Assembly (NCBI GenBank): GCA_934047225.1
Contig: OW203985.1
Coordinates: 11,618,701-11,682,700 of the forward strand
Source: Ypsolopha sequella
Lineage: Eukaryota; Arthropoda; Insecta; Lepidoptera; Ypsolophidae
Reading direction: 5' to 3'
Length of the DNA: 64,000 nt
Under the pieces are notes generated by a model. That model was not told the origin of the DNA. It saw nothing but the letters and a program-made list of their open reading frames with translations, and searched no databases. Both the position numbers and the translations under genes were made by a program. Of the stretch, positions 42,971-55,369 are shown in pieces (position 1 is the first letter of the stretch; each line of letters opens with the position of its first letter).

Positions 42971-43950
42971 GGTCTCAGTGGCGTGCACAGAACTTTTTGC
43001 CAGAAAAGCAATCAGAAGGTCAAGTAGGACAATAAAAAAAATATGAAAAAATTTAAATAACACTTTGAAAAAAAAAAGTTTGTATGAAAATGTCCACTCT
43101 AGGGTAGACTCACATGACTCCTTTTAGGCCTGATACTGAATGCGGACTTTTGCATTGCTTGTAAAAAAAAAATATGTCATCCACAGAGTACTATATTGCT
43201 ACATCTGGCAATAAAAAAATCAAACAACAACAACAACGAAACTGTGTTGAGTGTTACCAACGTCTGCAAAAAAAAACCCTAAACTGTACTTTGTCAGTCA
43301 CAAGAGGTGCCTATTAATCACGTGACGTATATTTGGCTGAAATTTAACGCCCTACCATCTCGGTTATTAAATTTTAAAAGGCAAATAAACTAGTTGTTCA
43401 CCCCGAACTATGAACTCGCGATTCGATCTCGACCGATATGGCTCGAACTTAAAAATTCAAATTTCATGAAGTTCCGATCAGCGATACTCGAGTTATGGTC
43501 GGACAAACACACAACAATTCATACATACATACATAATTATATTTGGTATCTCTCATGTATGATTGTCAATATTAATCCATCACAGAAATTGTTGTCATCA
43601 AAAATTATATTTATTTTAATAATGCATTACTTCATAACAAATAAAATTAACCGATCAATCTGGGATTTCGTAACAAGACAGCAACACTTACTGCGTTCAG
43701 TTATGTTTATACTGTGACCCAGACATGGACTTCATGTTCTGTTCTGTGACTCTGACAGTAATATTTTTTAACTTGATGGCAAGCGACACATTTCTATACA
43801 GCCTTCAGTCAAGTGACGTCACACGAAGGTCAAATGAAAGTTGCAAGCTTTTTCGTAAAAATATTCATCATCATGAGGTTTTTCAGAACAAAAGTTCTAA
43901 AATTTGGCTTATTAAACCTAAATCTCGAAATGGTTTTCGAATTAACACAC
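42971..43950. other. Non-coding sequence between the two P-like copies
   Basis: No supported gene. The 107-codon frame at 43394-43717 has no domain. Confidence 0.45.
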
Positions 43951-43951
43951 C

Positions 43952-44496
43952 TTAACATATTTTAATATATGCGAATTCTTTAAAGGAGTGCAGCAATCTG
44001 CTATCGTCTTTCTCGCAGTTTGCTCCAACAGAGTGATTCGACGTCATATTATTAATTAGCAACGTTTTGAAGCTATTAATAAACTGGTTGCATGTTGGGT
44101 TAACATTGCGTATGCCATTGCTTCTTATAGCACAAAAGAAGTTCTCTAATGGGTCCTGGCTTAAACTTCTCGTGAGAAGCGATGTTACCCCATGTTGAGT
44201 TTCAATATATTTGAACATTTCTTATAATGTTTGGATATTTCTAATCCAATTTCTTATTGATGGTACTTGAAGGTACTGTGTTACGCCATGCTTAGTCATC
44301 GTTTTAAATCTAATCGACCGCAGAATTGGTAAAATTTCGTCCCACAGCTTCCAATGTGGCGAATTTTATTTCATACATACTTTGTATGTTTTTGCGCTGC
44401 CTTTATACGAGTTACCATTGAATGAGTCAAATAACTTGTCAAATATTAACAGAAGCTCAGCAGTATCTTGACACTCTGCCGGTAGCACACCACGTT
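43952..44496 (-). pseudogene. P-like transposase 2, last exon, truncated, two stops
   Basis: Acceptor TTATTTTCAG. It reads RGVLPAECQDTAELLLIFDK and LFDSFNG, then TAA (44366-44368), then SPHWKLWDEILPIL, then TAA (44222-44224), then LLTRSLSQDPLENFFCAIRS. The alignment with copy 1 ends near 43970. Confidence 0.8.
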
Positions 44497-44950
44497 CTGA
44501 AAATAAAAGCAAAATTTGTTAAACGCTCTGTAGTCTACTGGTTGGACTTCTGATGGAGATCGCGAACTCAAATCCAGTAGCATACAATGGTTAATCTGCG
44601 TGCTTCAAAAGGTACGTTAAGCTTTCATAGTGAGCCAATTCGTTTGAAATTGATAACGTCAAGGGCAATTATTTTTTCTATGCTGAGTCAGATGATTTTT
44701 TAACAGCACCATTGAGGTCGTAGATATCTGTAGGAAGGAGGTATTAGTTTCAACTTCTCAAGAGGCCTGTGAAAATTGGTATTGACAGACTGATAGGCGG
44801 ACAAAGTGATAAGGGATCTGTTTTTTCTCATTTCGAGTTACGGAGTCCTAAAAACGACAATAAACTATTAAGCCTTTGGCACATACAAAGCTGGGCTGCA
44901 TTAGGGGGTTAGCGGGCGAATAACTATGGAAGTATATGAGCAACGCCAAA

Positions 44951-45000
44951 AGAAAGCGCGGCGTAATGAGCAAGGCATGACATGTCACGCCGCGCTTTCT
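44951..45000. other. Perfect 14-bp stem hairpin in a P-like intron
   Basis: AGAAAGCGCGGCGT (44951-44964) is fully complementary to 44987-45000. A further GCCGCG word follows near 45019. The intron is otherwise AT-rich. It may be the core of a small MITE. Confidence 0.6.
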
Positions 45001-45070
45001 GTGTGGCGTGTCTAATACGCCGCGTTATTTAGTCTGTACGCGGCATAAAACTAAATAATAAAAAACTTAC

Positions 45071-46184
45071 TTGCACAAAACCGCATAATTGCAGATACCC
45101 GTTGGCTGAAAACCTGGGCTGCGTGAAGTACCTTCATTTTTGGTATTTTTTCCTTATAGACATGGCTTTCTGTTAATTTTTGCAAGGTTCTTATTTCAGC
45201 TTCCCCTTTATCTTCTTCATATAACATCTGCAAATGTTCCCACTTTGCCAGCTTTACTTCATTATTATGGACAAATCTTATTTGTTTGTCAATAAAATTA
45301 TTTCTTATCCCTTTCAAAAGGTGTGGCGGATCAAACAGTGGAAATATTTTTCTGTCTTCAATTTCGATCGCTGAACTTTTATATTCTTCTCCACGGCGCA
45401 AGTAATTTGCCTTGGTTTCTTGCTGAAGACTGTTTATGGCCGCCATGTTTGAAGCAGATTGGTCGCAAACGGTACAAACAATCTGTAGACCAGTGCTGGA
45501 TTCTTCAGATACTACCCTTTTTATTAATTCTTTTAATAGATTACTTTTTGTTGCAGCTTGACAAAAAGTAAAACATACTGGTTGCTTAAACCTTCCTTTA
45601 AGGCCTTTGATCATAAAGACCAATGCATGGTCAGCAAGTTTCTTATTTTTCTCTTCACCATGGTCTTCAAATCCGACTATTTCATCTTGTTCCTTGTCGT
45701 AGTGAAGCCCTGCTGATAACGACACTTCATCGAACAATAAAGCGCACAGTCTTTGTTCAGCTGATAGCCTAAGCACATTTTTTTTTAAATTGTCTATTAT
45801 TACCTCATTGATGCCCGGTTTTAAAACTAAGCAGCTCAGTAACTGTTGCAGTGTTCTTTTTGACGGCAAAGTAAATTTTAACCTTCTCATTAAATTGTAC
45901 GCTTTTGCACTTTGTTTCAGAATAGTCAACGACAAAATTTTTTTCCTTAATGGAAAATCGTCGTCCTCTTGCAGCTTTAGCGTGTTTTAACTGCATGAAA
46001 GTAAACAATTTTGCAGGTTCTGGAAGTTTCTCAATAGCTTTTACAAAAGCAGTAGACTTCGATAATTTTTCTGCCTTTCGAATCATTTTTGTTTGTGATT
46101 TGCATTTAAGTCTCAGTTTCGTTAATTTGTTTTTTAAATTTATCACCTCTTTGGATTTTCTAATTTCGCTGGCTGGCTTAGCAA
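45071..46184 (-). pseudogene. P-like transposase 2, catalytic exon with one frameshift
   Basis: Acceptor TTTTTACAG, donor GTAAGT. The coiled-coil/basic start (VINLKNKLTKLRLKCKSQTK) is followed by RGRRFSIKEK, where the frame breaks at the 7-base homopolymer 45938-45944; the rest (LTILKQSAKAYNLMRRLKF onwards) is open to the donor. Confidence 0.82.
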
Positions 46185-46515
46185 CTGTAAAAAGAACATA
46201 AAAATTGTATTTAAAATGTGAAATACTAAAATAACAATTAATAAATAAAACGCTGATTTAGTCAAGAAAATAAATTCTCAACATAAAAAAATAGTTGCCA
46301 TTATCAAATGTAACAGTAGATATTCACTACAAAAGTATAGAATTAATATGCAATATTGGATTTATATTTATCACTACAGATTTGCTATAAGAAATCAATC
46401 ACTAAAGATAAGCTCCCCTATGTACATAGTGTGTCTAGGCCACATGTAGGTACCAAATAAACCCAAAGGAATGATCGGACAGGAATACACTTTAAAACTA
46501 AAAACTAATATTCAC

Positions 46516-46605
46516 CTGTAGATATCTTTTCGCTACGTGTTTGGTGTTCTCCAAGAGTAGGCTGTTCTAATTGAGATTGTTGAATATTGAGACTCAATGA
46601 GGGTC
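46516..46605 (-). pseudogene. P-like transposase 2, second linker exon
   Basis: 90 nt, phase 1/1, GT-AG borders. Reads PSLSLNIQQSQLEQPTLGEH and QTRSEKIST. It resembles the previous exon (LS-I..QLEEP...HSQHQ), suggesting exon duplication. Confidence 0.65.
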
Positions 46606-46831
46606 CTGAAATTATAATAATATACACCATAATTATGTATAAAAACCAGTCAAGTGCATGTAGTTCTAAGGGGGGGGGGGGCATACGTTAGTAAATATAG
46701 GTAGCTGAAGTATATATTTTTACAATCAGCTTTTTAATACCTACAAATCGATATCCATATTGTCTTTTTAGGATTATATTTTTTTAATAACAAATTTAAA
46801 CATTTATTATTTAATTTAAACAAATATTCAC

Positions 46832-46936
46832 CTGAACAATTATTTCCATGTGGTTGGTGTTGTGAGTGAGACAAATTTTCTGCAGGCTTTGGCTCTTCTA
46901 GTTGACATTCCTAGATGCTGAGACCTGATGAAGACG
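46832..46936 (-). pseudogene. P-like transposase 2, first linker exon with a TAG
   Basis: 105 nt, phase 1/1. Reads SSSSGLSI, TAG, ECQLEEPKPAENLSHSQHQP and HGNNCS. By comparison with the next exon the stop is likely a mutated Gln codon. Confidence 0.6.
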
Positions 46937-46964
46937 CTGGAATAATAGATTTATTATAATTTAT

Positions 46965-47645
46965 CAAAAAAACCGGTCAAGTGCGAGCAGGACTCGAGCC
47001 CTGTGGGTTCCTTTCCATTAAAATAGAATTTATAAACTGTACAAAATTACACAATTTACACAATTACAAACTTATGAAACTACAAAATGTATGAACCAAA
47101 CTGCAAAATTACGTTGGTTGAATATTCGGGGATGTAACCCTAAAACTACATAATAAATTGACGTGTTTAGTATTTGTTATTTAAAAACATACAGCATATA
47201 TGGTACACAATATACAGAAATTACAAATTTCTTTTTTTACAAAAATTGGTCTTTGGGATAGCTGTAACAAAATTGGTCTAAAAATTACAACTTTGACAGC
47301 CCTCCATTTGTTGGCATTTGAAGATAAAAATATATTTATACTCTACTCAATGAGCTCTAGACAATGATAACCCACAAGCTAGGATATGAAAAAAGTATTT
47401 TTTTTTTTCATCTCCATTTGTATGTATGAGGCCCCTCTGAAAAATAATCTAATAACATTTTTATTTCAAAATTCGGTTTTAGGTCAACATTTTACATAAC
47501 ATATAAAAATTTCAGGTCTCTATCTCTTTCCGTCTACGAGCTAGAGACCTGTGACATATGGACAGACCAGACAGAGAGACAGACGGACGGACAGCAGACT
47601 GACATTAATAGGGCTCCGTTTTGCCCTTCGGGTACGGAACCTTAA
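46965..47645. mobile_element. Unclassified lepidopteran-type repeat in the P-like 2 intron
   Basis: Left end AAAAAAACCGGTCAAGTGCG then AGCAGGACTCG; right end GACAGACGGACGGACAGCAG, TAGGGCTCCGTTTTGCCCTT and CGGGTACGGAACC. Both ends are typical of a very common lepidopteran repeat. No ORF. Confidence 0.6.
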
Positions 47646-47683
47646 AAATATTGCATAATAAAATTGTCTGATTAAATACTTAC

Positions 47684-47887
47684 ATAGATGTAATGTAGGT
47701 ACACTATTTGCTGTCAGTCGTTTACTCGGTGAATAATATTTTTCACCAAAATGTCGTTGACACAACCTGACATTGTTGAAAATGTATTTGTTGCCTTTGC
47801 TCTGTGTTGTAAGATCTAACACTGATTTCCACAACATGAACCTGTCTTCATTTGGATACTCGTAATGTGGAAACCGATGAATAGGAA
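47684..47887 (-). pseudogene. P-like transposase 2, THAP exon 2
   Basis: 204 nt between acceptor TTATTTTCAG and donor GTAAGT. It supplies the second half of the C2CH zinc site (LCQRHF), the conserved Trp (FMLWKSVLD) and the Pro box (SVPTLHL). Open, no damage seen in this exon. Confidence 0.82.
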
Positions 47888-48109
47888 CTGAAAATAATTA
47901 AAATAGGTTACGTTTCCTATGGCCACTGTTAAATGATAAAATTTATTGTACATAGTTCACACTCGGGAAAACCTCTGACACCCCCTCGGGGATTCGTGTT
48001 TTGGCGATATATTTATATTTATATATTTTATAAAATATCAGAAAACTGTCAAACCCGGACAACTTTCTTGCTTCTTTCTTCATGTAATTTACAAAGAAAT
48101 ACTAGGGTG

Positions 48110-48225
48110 TGTGTCGATAAGTGGGCACGATTAGGTACACAGGATACTACCGATTTTCATCTGCTACGATCCTGACATAGGTACCTCTTTCGCCTCTTCT
48201 ACATCCTTCAATCTAATCATCTTAT
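48110..48225 (-). mobile_element. Diverged LINE 3' fragment
   Basis: TGCTACGATCCTGACATAGG and CTCTTTCGCCTCTTCTACAT match the complement of 26136-26190. Confidence 0.5.
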
Positions 48226-48297
48226 TTTTTTCTGGTTAGTACTTAATCAGGGATAATATTACATTAATTGTGAATTATGATCATGAATAACACTTAC

Positions 48298-48346
48298 CAT
48301 CCGGTTTACATCCAAAATGACATTTTTTATCTCTTCGTTTCGGCAT
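48298..48346 (-). pseudogene. P-like transposase 2, THAP exon 1
   Basis: ATG at 48346, 16 codons plus one base, donor GTAAGTG. Reads MPKRRDKKCHFGCKPD: the first Cys pair of a THAP zinc finger, which always lies close to the N-terminus. Phase joins exon 2. Confidence 0.8.
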
Positions 48347-51300
48347 ATTTCCAATCCAAATTCGTGGGCAGCTCAGAGTCCGATTTTTGTAAGCAAGTTG
48401 TCTCAGGTAAGGAGGATGTCACCAAATCATACGAAGCAGGAAGTCGTTAAAAATAGCGATTTTTAGCAATGAAAATTTTACACGAATCAAATTTTAAATT
48501 TCAAATTAAAAAACTGCTTCAAGAAAATTTTCACAACAATTATGTTGCCAGACAAAAAACAAAATCTACCAAAAGTTACGTAGTACAATGAAGTCACATA
48601 ACATTGACCGCGATTTTAACATTAGACAATAGTTTTAAACTCGGTTCGAAATAATAGACTGTCAGAATAATATTGAAAAGTAATGTTTATTTTACATCTG
48701 CTGTTCACATAACTACAGTTTTTGCTTCGCTTTTGTTAATATGTTTGTTTTTATTTATTTATTATTATTTTATTTATATGTATATTATTGTACATTAACA
48801 CACATATTTAACCAACCATCACGTTTGGGACGTAAAAATGGTCGGTGAAAAGTGAGTGTACCAACTGTAACTTTCTTTTATGTTTTTAACAAATATTAGT
48901 GAGCATACATTTTTTTTTTGCTCGCCGTACAAATTTACAGTACGATTACTATAGTCGTAGTCGGCCTCGATCAGCATGCAAATTGAAAGTAAATTTTGCC
49001 TGCTGATGTGTGCGAGTATTTTTACTGTACGAACGCATATCAATCAAAATTTTGTGAATTGAATAATAGAACTTACAAAACGTTTTTTTTATTTCAACAT
49101 GTCAGCCCTATTAGAGCGTGCGCTGCCGATAGATCGCACGCTGTACTAGTACAGCGTTTTTACATGTATTTTCTGACAGTACATAGCGTAGTGAACAATT
49201 TGCGTAGGTATTTTCATTTTACAAGTGAGAGAAATACCTGTTACGTAATAACTACTATATAATCTACCCCTGTTCATAACTTAAATGAAAAAATTGATGG
49301 CACACGCATGACACATTTTTATGCATTACCTATAAGTTTTTCTGAAAGTTATATTCCCCACCGAAAACAACTTCTGGTTACGACACACAGCATTAGTTTG
49401 TGTAGCTGTGGCAGGCAAATAGTAAAATATCACCGTTTATAAACGGCGTCGTCAGTTTATAAACGCTCGCTGTTTTTCAATTTGCTGTACGCCAATTGAA
49501 AAATGCCCACCGTTTTTAAAATGATTTCTAAAAAGCCGAATTAGAAAAGTCTTTTACTAACAAGTAGGTGCGACGACAAGCGGAGCAAATGGTCCTTTTC
49601 TACTGACTTTGAGAGTCAATCAAGACCCAGAAGTCCAACCTTACAGGAATAGTACCACTTACTCCACGTTCATGAATACAAACCTACCGAATCCGATTGA
49701 CGTCCGGCTATTCCAGAACAACAGTCGAAAGAAGTTTTTTTAAAACTGAAGCTTAAGTATTTCCACAAATAAAACGGGTATTTACTATCAATAAGGCTAA
49801 AAATGAGAATTGCCCTCTAGGAAGTTATAAATTGATTTGCAAGGAAACAATTTTTTTTTTTCTTGTACCTCCATTAAAAAGTGTCCGGTGGTTATGAGGC
49901 ATATCGGCTATCTACGGCTCCTTATAGCGTTGTTTCTGTCACCAGACGTTTAGTGCTTATTAAACACCGAGCACTGTACTCGAAATAAGTTTTGAAAATA
50001 GAACATTCTGGACCCGGTTGCGAAAAGATATTTACGAAATATTGTATGAAACATTTCATAATCGGTTAGGTTTTTTTGACGTTCTACAACAGCTTACAAT
50101 TTAAGGGGAAAACATGGCGGATTTTTCAGAAAGTAATTCTGATTGACGAATTAATATCTATTCCACCTGAAAAAATCTATTCCACGATGTAAGCCTTGGG
50201 TTCTTTATTACACGTCGCGAAATATACTATTATTTTTTAAAGTGATGCTTTCATGCTTTACTCGATTTGTGTAAAGTAAAAAAAACTGGTGGCAATAGGC
50301 GATCATAATTCAGTATCATTTTAAATAATACTGAACTGAATAATATTTATCATAGTATATATATGATAATTGGACCGCTAGATAATTGTCGAAATCTTAA
50401 AATTCTACCAAAATTAACAATTAAAGAGTATAGCAACCCTATGCCGAAATATCACGGGAATGCCACCTACCTTACCGCCATCTAGTGTAAAGACTGTGAA
50501 ACCTGCGACTTTGTTTTATGTCCCCCATCACATGATGGCACCACTTTATATGTATTATTTTTATTTATGCGCTAGTAGGGAAAATTCACACCCCTGATGC
50601 TGATCACAAAGTTCTGCCTCCAAAAATGTGCGTTTGGAGTAAAGGAAGTGTGCCTTCGCGGCAGCGAGCTACGTTCCTATTGGTTGCTTGCAAAAATACC
50701 ACTTCCGTTCCTCCAAAAACATTACAAAAACAATAACTTGGCCAATTAAATTAAACCTAACCCTACCTGTGGAATGGAGACAATTATCATTTTATTTACA
50801 AGGCTTTGTACATAGAAATTAGCAATGTTATGAAAATAATTGAAACTCACTGACTCGAATGCAAACATGGCGCTGGCGGTTGTATAAACCGGAAACACAT
50901 TTTATAGACTTGAAAACTTTGATCACATAAATTATGCAAAATGACATGAGTAACTAAATTAAAATCTACGAGGTAACTCAAGTAAATTAACATTATCTTA
51001 GGCATTAATAATTAGAAATAAGTAAGGAAAGTTTCTAAATCAAAATCTAACAACATTCCAAGAATAATTTTAAAGCTTCCGGGTTAAATTATTCATAATT
51101 TATTTTGGTGTATATTTTTTGTTTGTATGTAAATGAATTTTTGTATTTTAATTATTTTAACGAAAATAAACTTATGTTCGTTCCTTGGTAGGCCTTTAAT
51201 TTTATGTCCGTGGCATAACATATAGGTAGGTACATACATTGAATTATGTACTGTCAAATGCTTTTTTGTTTTATATATTACACAAACGCAGTAAGATTGT

Positions 51301-51925
51301 GGATTTCACTGCGCCAAACTGTTTCTGCCTCACCATCAATCAGTATATTTAAGAAAAGAATAAAAGATTACTTACTACCTGTATAGGTATATATGATTAG
51401 TAGGTTATATAATTTTTAGTAAGCAAAATTTTTGTTCCTATATTTCGGACCTTTGGTTATAATTTTATAATACTTATGATGAAATGAAATCTAGAATAAA
51501 TATAAAAATCCGTAGATTTTTCATTCATATTTCCGTAGACGACGCCCAAATTCCGCAGATCTATGTAACAACACTTCATGAAATCATTTGAATTCTTCTG
51601 GAATCGGATACTTTTCGAAATGTTCCGGTGATTCGCCTGATTCAGCGCGAAAAGATGTGCGAGAATAGAATCCAAAAATTAGTTTCGTTCGGCTTGTTTG
51701 GAGTATATGAATGTGCTTTTATCACATCTCACTCACACAATCATATAACACCCCTCAGTCTAATTCTCCTGGTGTACTGCTCTCATCTGACTGTATTACT
51801 TCTTCGTTACTTCTAACCCTGCGGTCCGTAATAGAATTACAATGGATCATAAGCCATTCACTTCATACTTTCGTAATCGATTTTAGCGATATAATTCTAT
51901 TACGGAACGCAGGGTAAATTCGTGA
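48347..51925. other. Long non-coding, AT-rich stretch
   Basis: No supported gene. 49890-49960 contains words of the MITE at 5843-5954 (CATATCGGCTATCTACGGCT, TCACCAGACGTTTAGTGCTT). ACCGTTTATAAACGG near 49430 is a small palindrome. Short frames have no domains. Confidence 0.5.
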
Positions 51926-52070
51926 TGAATTGAATGAATGAATGAATGAATGAATGAATTGACACTTTATTGTACACAAAAGACATACAGTAATCAAAAG
52001 TAACGTAGTTAGAACCGACTTTGCCTCAAAACAATTCTCTAATCAATCAACTCATTTATACAACAAGATT
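51926..52070 (-). mobile_element. LINE 3' end with (GAAT)n tail, inverted
   Basis: (TGAA)n at 51933-51960 followed by TTGACACTTTATTGTACACA, an inverted polyadenylation-like LINE end. Confidence 0.55.
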
Positions 52071-52149
52071 AACAGAGTGTTGAAAATCTACACCATGACT
52101 TACCATAAATGCAAGAAAACCCTTGTATTATGGCTAAAGACGTTGACGT

Positions 52150-52790
52150 ACGAACAGACAAACGATTTAATTGCAAGAGACCGCTCCTAGCTTTATAGCT
52201 AGATTACTTGTAATCCCTCTGTCATAATACTATCACACCCTCTCTCATTTCCCCCCTACACACACACACACCCTCACACACACACCCCTCACACACACAA
52301 ACCCTCTCTCACGCATGCATATTCACCCTTACCCGTGTATATATAAATATAATTTTGTATTCACTCCCTAGAAGTAATTACTACTGATCCCAAGACCTTG
52401 GTCGTAGGGCTAGGGAGTCATGCACTTTCTAATATAACTCCTTTGTCATCTGTCTGCCCTTTATCATTTATTATTAATATTATATAATTTTTTCAAAATT
52501 TTGCGTGTAAGAAAAAAAAATTAAATTACAATATATGTATAGTTAAAAAAAAATATATATACAACAATTAAGTAATTAAGTATATACCATTCGTCTTAAC
52601 TTCTTCTAAATTATATTTGTCATATTTTGTGTAGTTTACAAATGTTTAAATTCATATCCATAGAACGAGCGGGCCTCTCCTATTACAGGTTACTAAACTT
52701 AAAAGGGGAGTCCCAAACCATGTAAACTGTGAACTGTAAACAATAAACGAATTTTGAATTTTGAATTTTGAAAAGAAAACAGAGTATTGA
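52150..52790 (+). mobile_element. LINE 3' UTR with CA-rich stretch and (TTTTGAA)n tail
   Basis: Includes CACACACACACACCCTCACA (52260 on), GATCCCAAGACCTTGGTCGT and AGGGCTAGGGA, and the tail AATAAACGAATTTTGAATTT. The GATCCCAAGACC...GTAGGGCTAGGG word recurs inverted near 59055-59090. Confidence 0.6.
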
Positions 52791-53100
52791 AAACATAATT
52801 TTGTACAAAGGCGGACTTATCACTTGAAGCGATTTCTTCCAGCCAACCTTTGGGTGGTGAAGAAATAGTCACTAGAAAAGTAAAAATAGGGGGATAGACG
52901 TAATAGATAGAGTAAATTCAATGAAAAACAATAAAGTGTTAATACAAATAACCTAACAAATTAAACTTAATTTTAATAGATATCATAGACTTACATAAAC
53001 AAATACACAAGAATATATTAATAAATACATCTATAATATATAATATATATATGTATATACATTTAAATATCAATATAATAAGGGTAAATAAGTGATGAGA

Positions 53101-53784
53101 CTACCAACCTAATGAAACTTCATAGTGAGATCTGACTTTCCTCTTAAATATCGCCAAAGAAGACGACATACGAATCTCAGTAGGTAACTCGTTCCAAAGA
53201 CACACAGCCTTGACCGCAAAAGAATTCCCATATGCAGTAGAAGTGTGCTTAGGGATACTAAGCAGGTGACTTTCCCTGCAGCGTAAGGAATTGACATAAT
53301 TGAATTTGTCGCGAAGATATTCAGGAGCAGAGGAATCATTTAAAACGTTATATAGGAGACTTAATATGTGAGTATTCCTCCGAAGGTGAATTGGGAGCCA
53401 CCTTAAACGAGCACTAAATTCTGAGACATTATCATACTTCCGCAATCCGTAGATAAAGCGAATGCACAAATTTTGGAGACGCTCGAGTTTGCTCAGTAGC
53501 TCCTGTGTTAGGTCAAGATAGCTTACATCAGCGTAATCAAGAATTGGGAGCAGAAGAGACTGTGCCAGCATAATTTTAGTTTGTAATGGAAGAAAGAACT
53601 GCAGTCGTTTGAGCGAGTGGTAGGCCCCAAACATTTTTTTACTAATGGCTCCGATTTGAGGAATCCATGACAATGTGTTATCCATGATGATGCCTAAATT
53701 TTTTACTCTGTTAACAAATGGGATAACATTATTGTCATACTCGATATTTGGAGCAGCACTCAGATTAAATTTGATCGTAATCAT
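53101..53784 (-). pseudogene. Jockey-like LINE ORF2, C-terminal part
   Basis: 227 codons open to the stop at 53101. Reads RVKNLGIIMDNTLSWIPQIG, LLLPILDYADVSYLDL, KLERLQNLCIRFIYGLRKYD and AVCLWNELPTEIR, the post-RT C-terminal domain of Jockey/CR1-like ORF2. The RT core is not present upstream: sequence above 53790 is decayed (short minus frames with stops). A 5'-truncated insertion, with its 3' UTR running down to about 52900. Confidence 0.85.
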
Positions 53785-53789
53785 TTTCT

Positions 53790-54994
53790 ACCAAATCACT
53801 CAATTGATTTTCCAAATACTGATTTTCTGGTCCTATAATTTCACTTTTCTTTTCTGAGTTAACTATTTTATCTACGGAACCACTTTCCGAAATGCAGTTT
53901 GCCACTTCACCGCACATTGCTCTAAAATAACATTAACGAATGATGCTTTCTTTTAACTTTTCTCTTGTATCCACCGCTTTTTTTCAAGTTTTTCCATTTA
54001 TTCCAGTCTATTATCTTTATCCTCAAATTGCACTAACAAATCCATAAAATATGTCTAAACGGCAAATCACATGACATTTTAGGCGTGTAATGATCGTATA
54101 AATGCAACATATAAAACAAAATAGCAGTGTAATAGCAATGATGTTGCTTTTACTCAACTGCATCTAACTCGTCATAAGAAAGACACATAAGATGCTATTA
54201 CATGAACAAATAGTCACATAAGCAACACATAGAGGTGACTTAATCAGCAAGTTCTTATACAGCACTTTAGTCATAAAGGGACGCCGAGTAAACGTTTACT
54301 CAGCATCATTATATGACGGTAATGCTGACCAACTAAAATGCTGAATAATATGTTTTTATATGACATGTTCTGTATAATTCGCGTTTAAACGACTTGTATA
54401 AAATGTATTTGCTGAATAAGCTCAATGTTATATGACTATTTTGCTTGTTGGGTATTGTCTAATTTTGTTCTTGAAGACTGATATTGACGACGCTTCACGG
54501 ACGTGTAACGGCAAGCTGTTCCATAAGCGTATTGCACTCACAGTGAAAGAATTGGTGTACATGCATGTGTTATGCTCAGGAGTGCGAAGAAGCCTGGCGC
54601 TTTGCTGGGTCGTTGAAGACGATCGAGGGGCAAGAGGGGTACAAAACGTTCAAGAGCTTTGGCAGCCTCATGTAGCCCGTGGATTACACGAGGCTGCCAA
54701 AGATCTTGACAAAACATGTAGCCCGAGTATTACAGCTCAAATTAGAAATAATGTTTTGATTCTGGTTCCGTTAACCTGAATATAGGTAGTTCATTTAAAC
54801 AGAAAACATTGTACCTACTATATGTGACGTCTATATTTATTGTTCATTTTACTTATTTATTGTTCAGTTTACTTGAACAATCTAACGTCGACAATAATGC
54901 AAGTAAATATAACATAATTCTGTTTTTGTTTACAAGGTTTTTTTTACAAAACGATCTGGTTTTTTTGTAAAAATATTTTTTCTCCGTGTACTTA
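53790..54994. other. Degenerate sequence, no supported gene
   Basis: Minus-strand frames at 53790-54050 have a coding look with many stops. The plus frame 54432-54779 (115 codons; NGKLFHKRIALTVKELVYMH) may be a retroelement remnant, not recognised. Confidence 0.4.
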
Positions 54995-55260
54995 TACACG
55001 AGGTGACTTTTTGATCGTCGTCCAAGTTCATACTGGTGGCTTGGTAAGTGATCAGTATCATGGATCAATAACAATTTTGGTGAAATTCCTGAAATGAAAT
55101 TTCGACTCCCCAGTGATTCACTCGGGACTGGAACTGAATTTCTATGGAAAGCCAAAATTTCATTTTACGAGTTTTACAAAAATTGTTATTGATCCATGAT
55201 ACTGATCACTTTTCAAGCCTCCAGTATGAATTTTGGACGATGATCAAAAAGTCACTTGTA
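54995..55260. mobile_element. Palindromic MITE family B, copy 3
   Basis: 266 bp, the same length as 26556-26821. Ends TACACGAGGTGACTTTTTGA and TCAAAAAGTCACTTGTA. Confidence 0.85.
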
Positions 55261-55369
55261 TATATACCACATATTACATACACTTTAAATATAATTATTT
55301 TCAAATTATGTAAAATAACATATATAAAATGTACTTATTATGTATTTAGCGCAATAATACGCAATAAAG

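Larger units (their letters stand above)
43952..48346 (-). pseudogene. P-element-like transposase 2 with THAP domain, decayed
   Basis: Six exons in compatible phase: 48346-48298, 47887-47684, 46936-46832, 46605-46516, 46184-45071 and 44496-43952. Exons 1-2 encode a THAP zinc finger (C2CH): CHFGC in exon 1, then FMLWKSVL, RLCQRHF and NSVPTLHL in exon 2. The large exon holds LLFDEVSL, CTVCDQSASNMAAINSL and FDPPHLLKGIRNNFI. Damage: TAG in exon 3, a frameshift at the 7-base T run 45938-45944, TAA at 44366-44368 and 44222-44224, and loss of the C-terminus after about LLHSFKEF compared with copy 1. Related to, but clearly diverged from, copy 1, so not a recent duplication. Confidence 0.85.
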
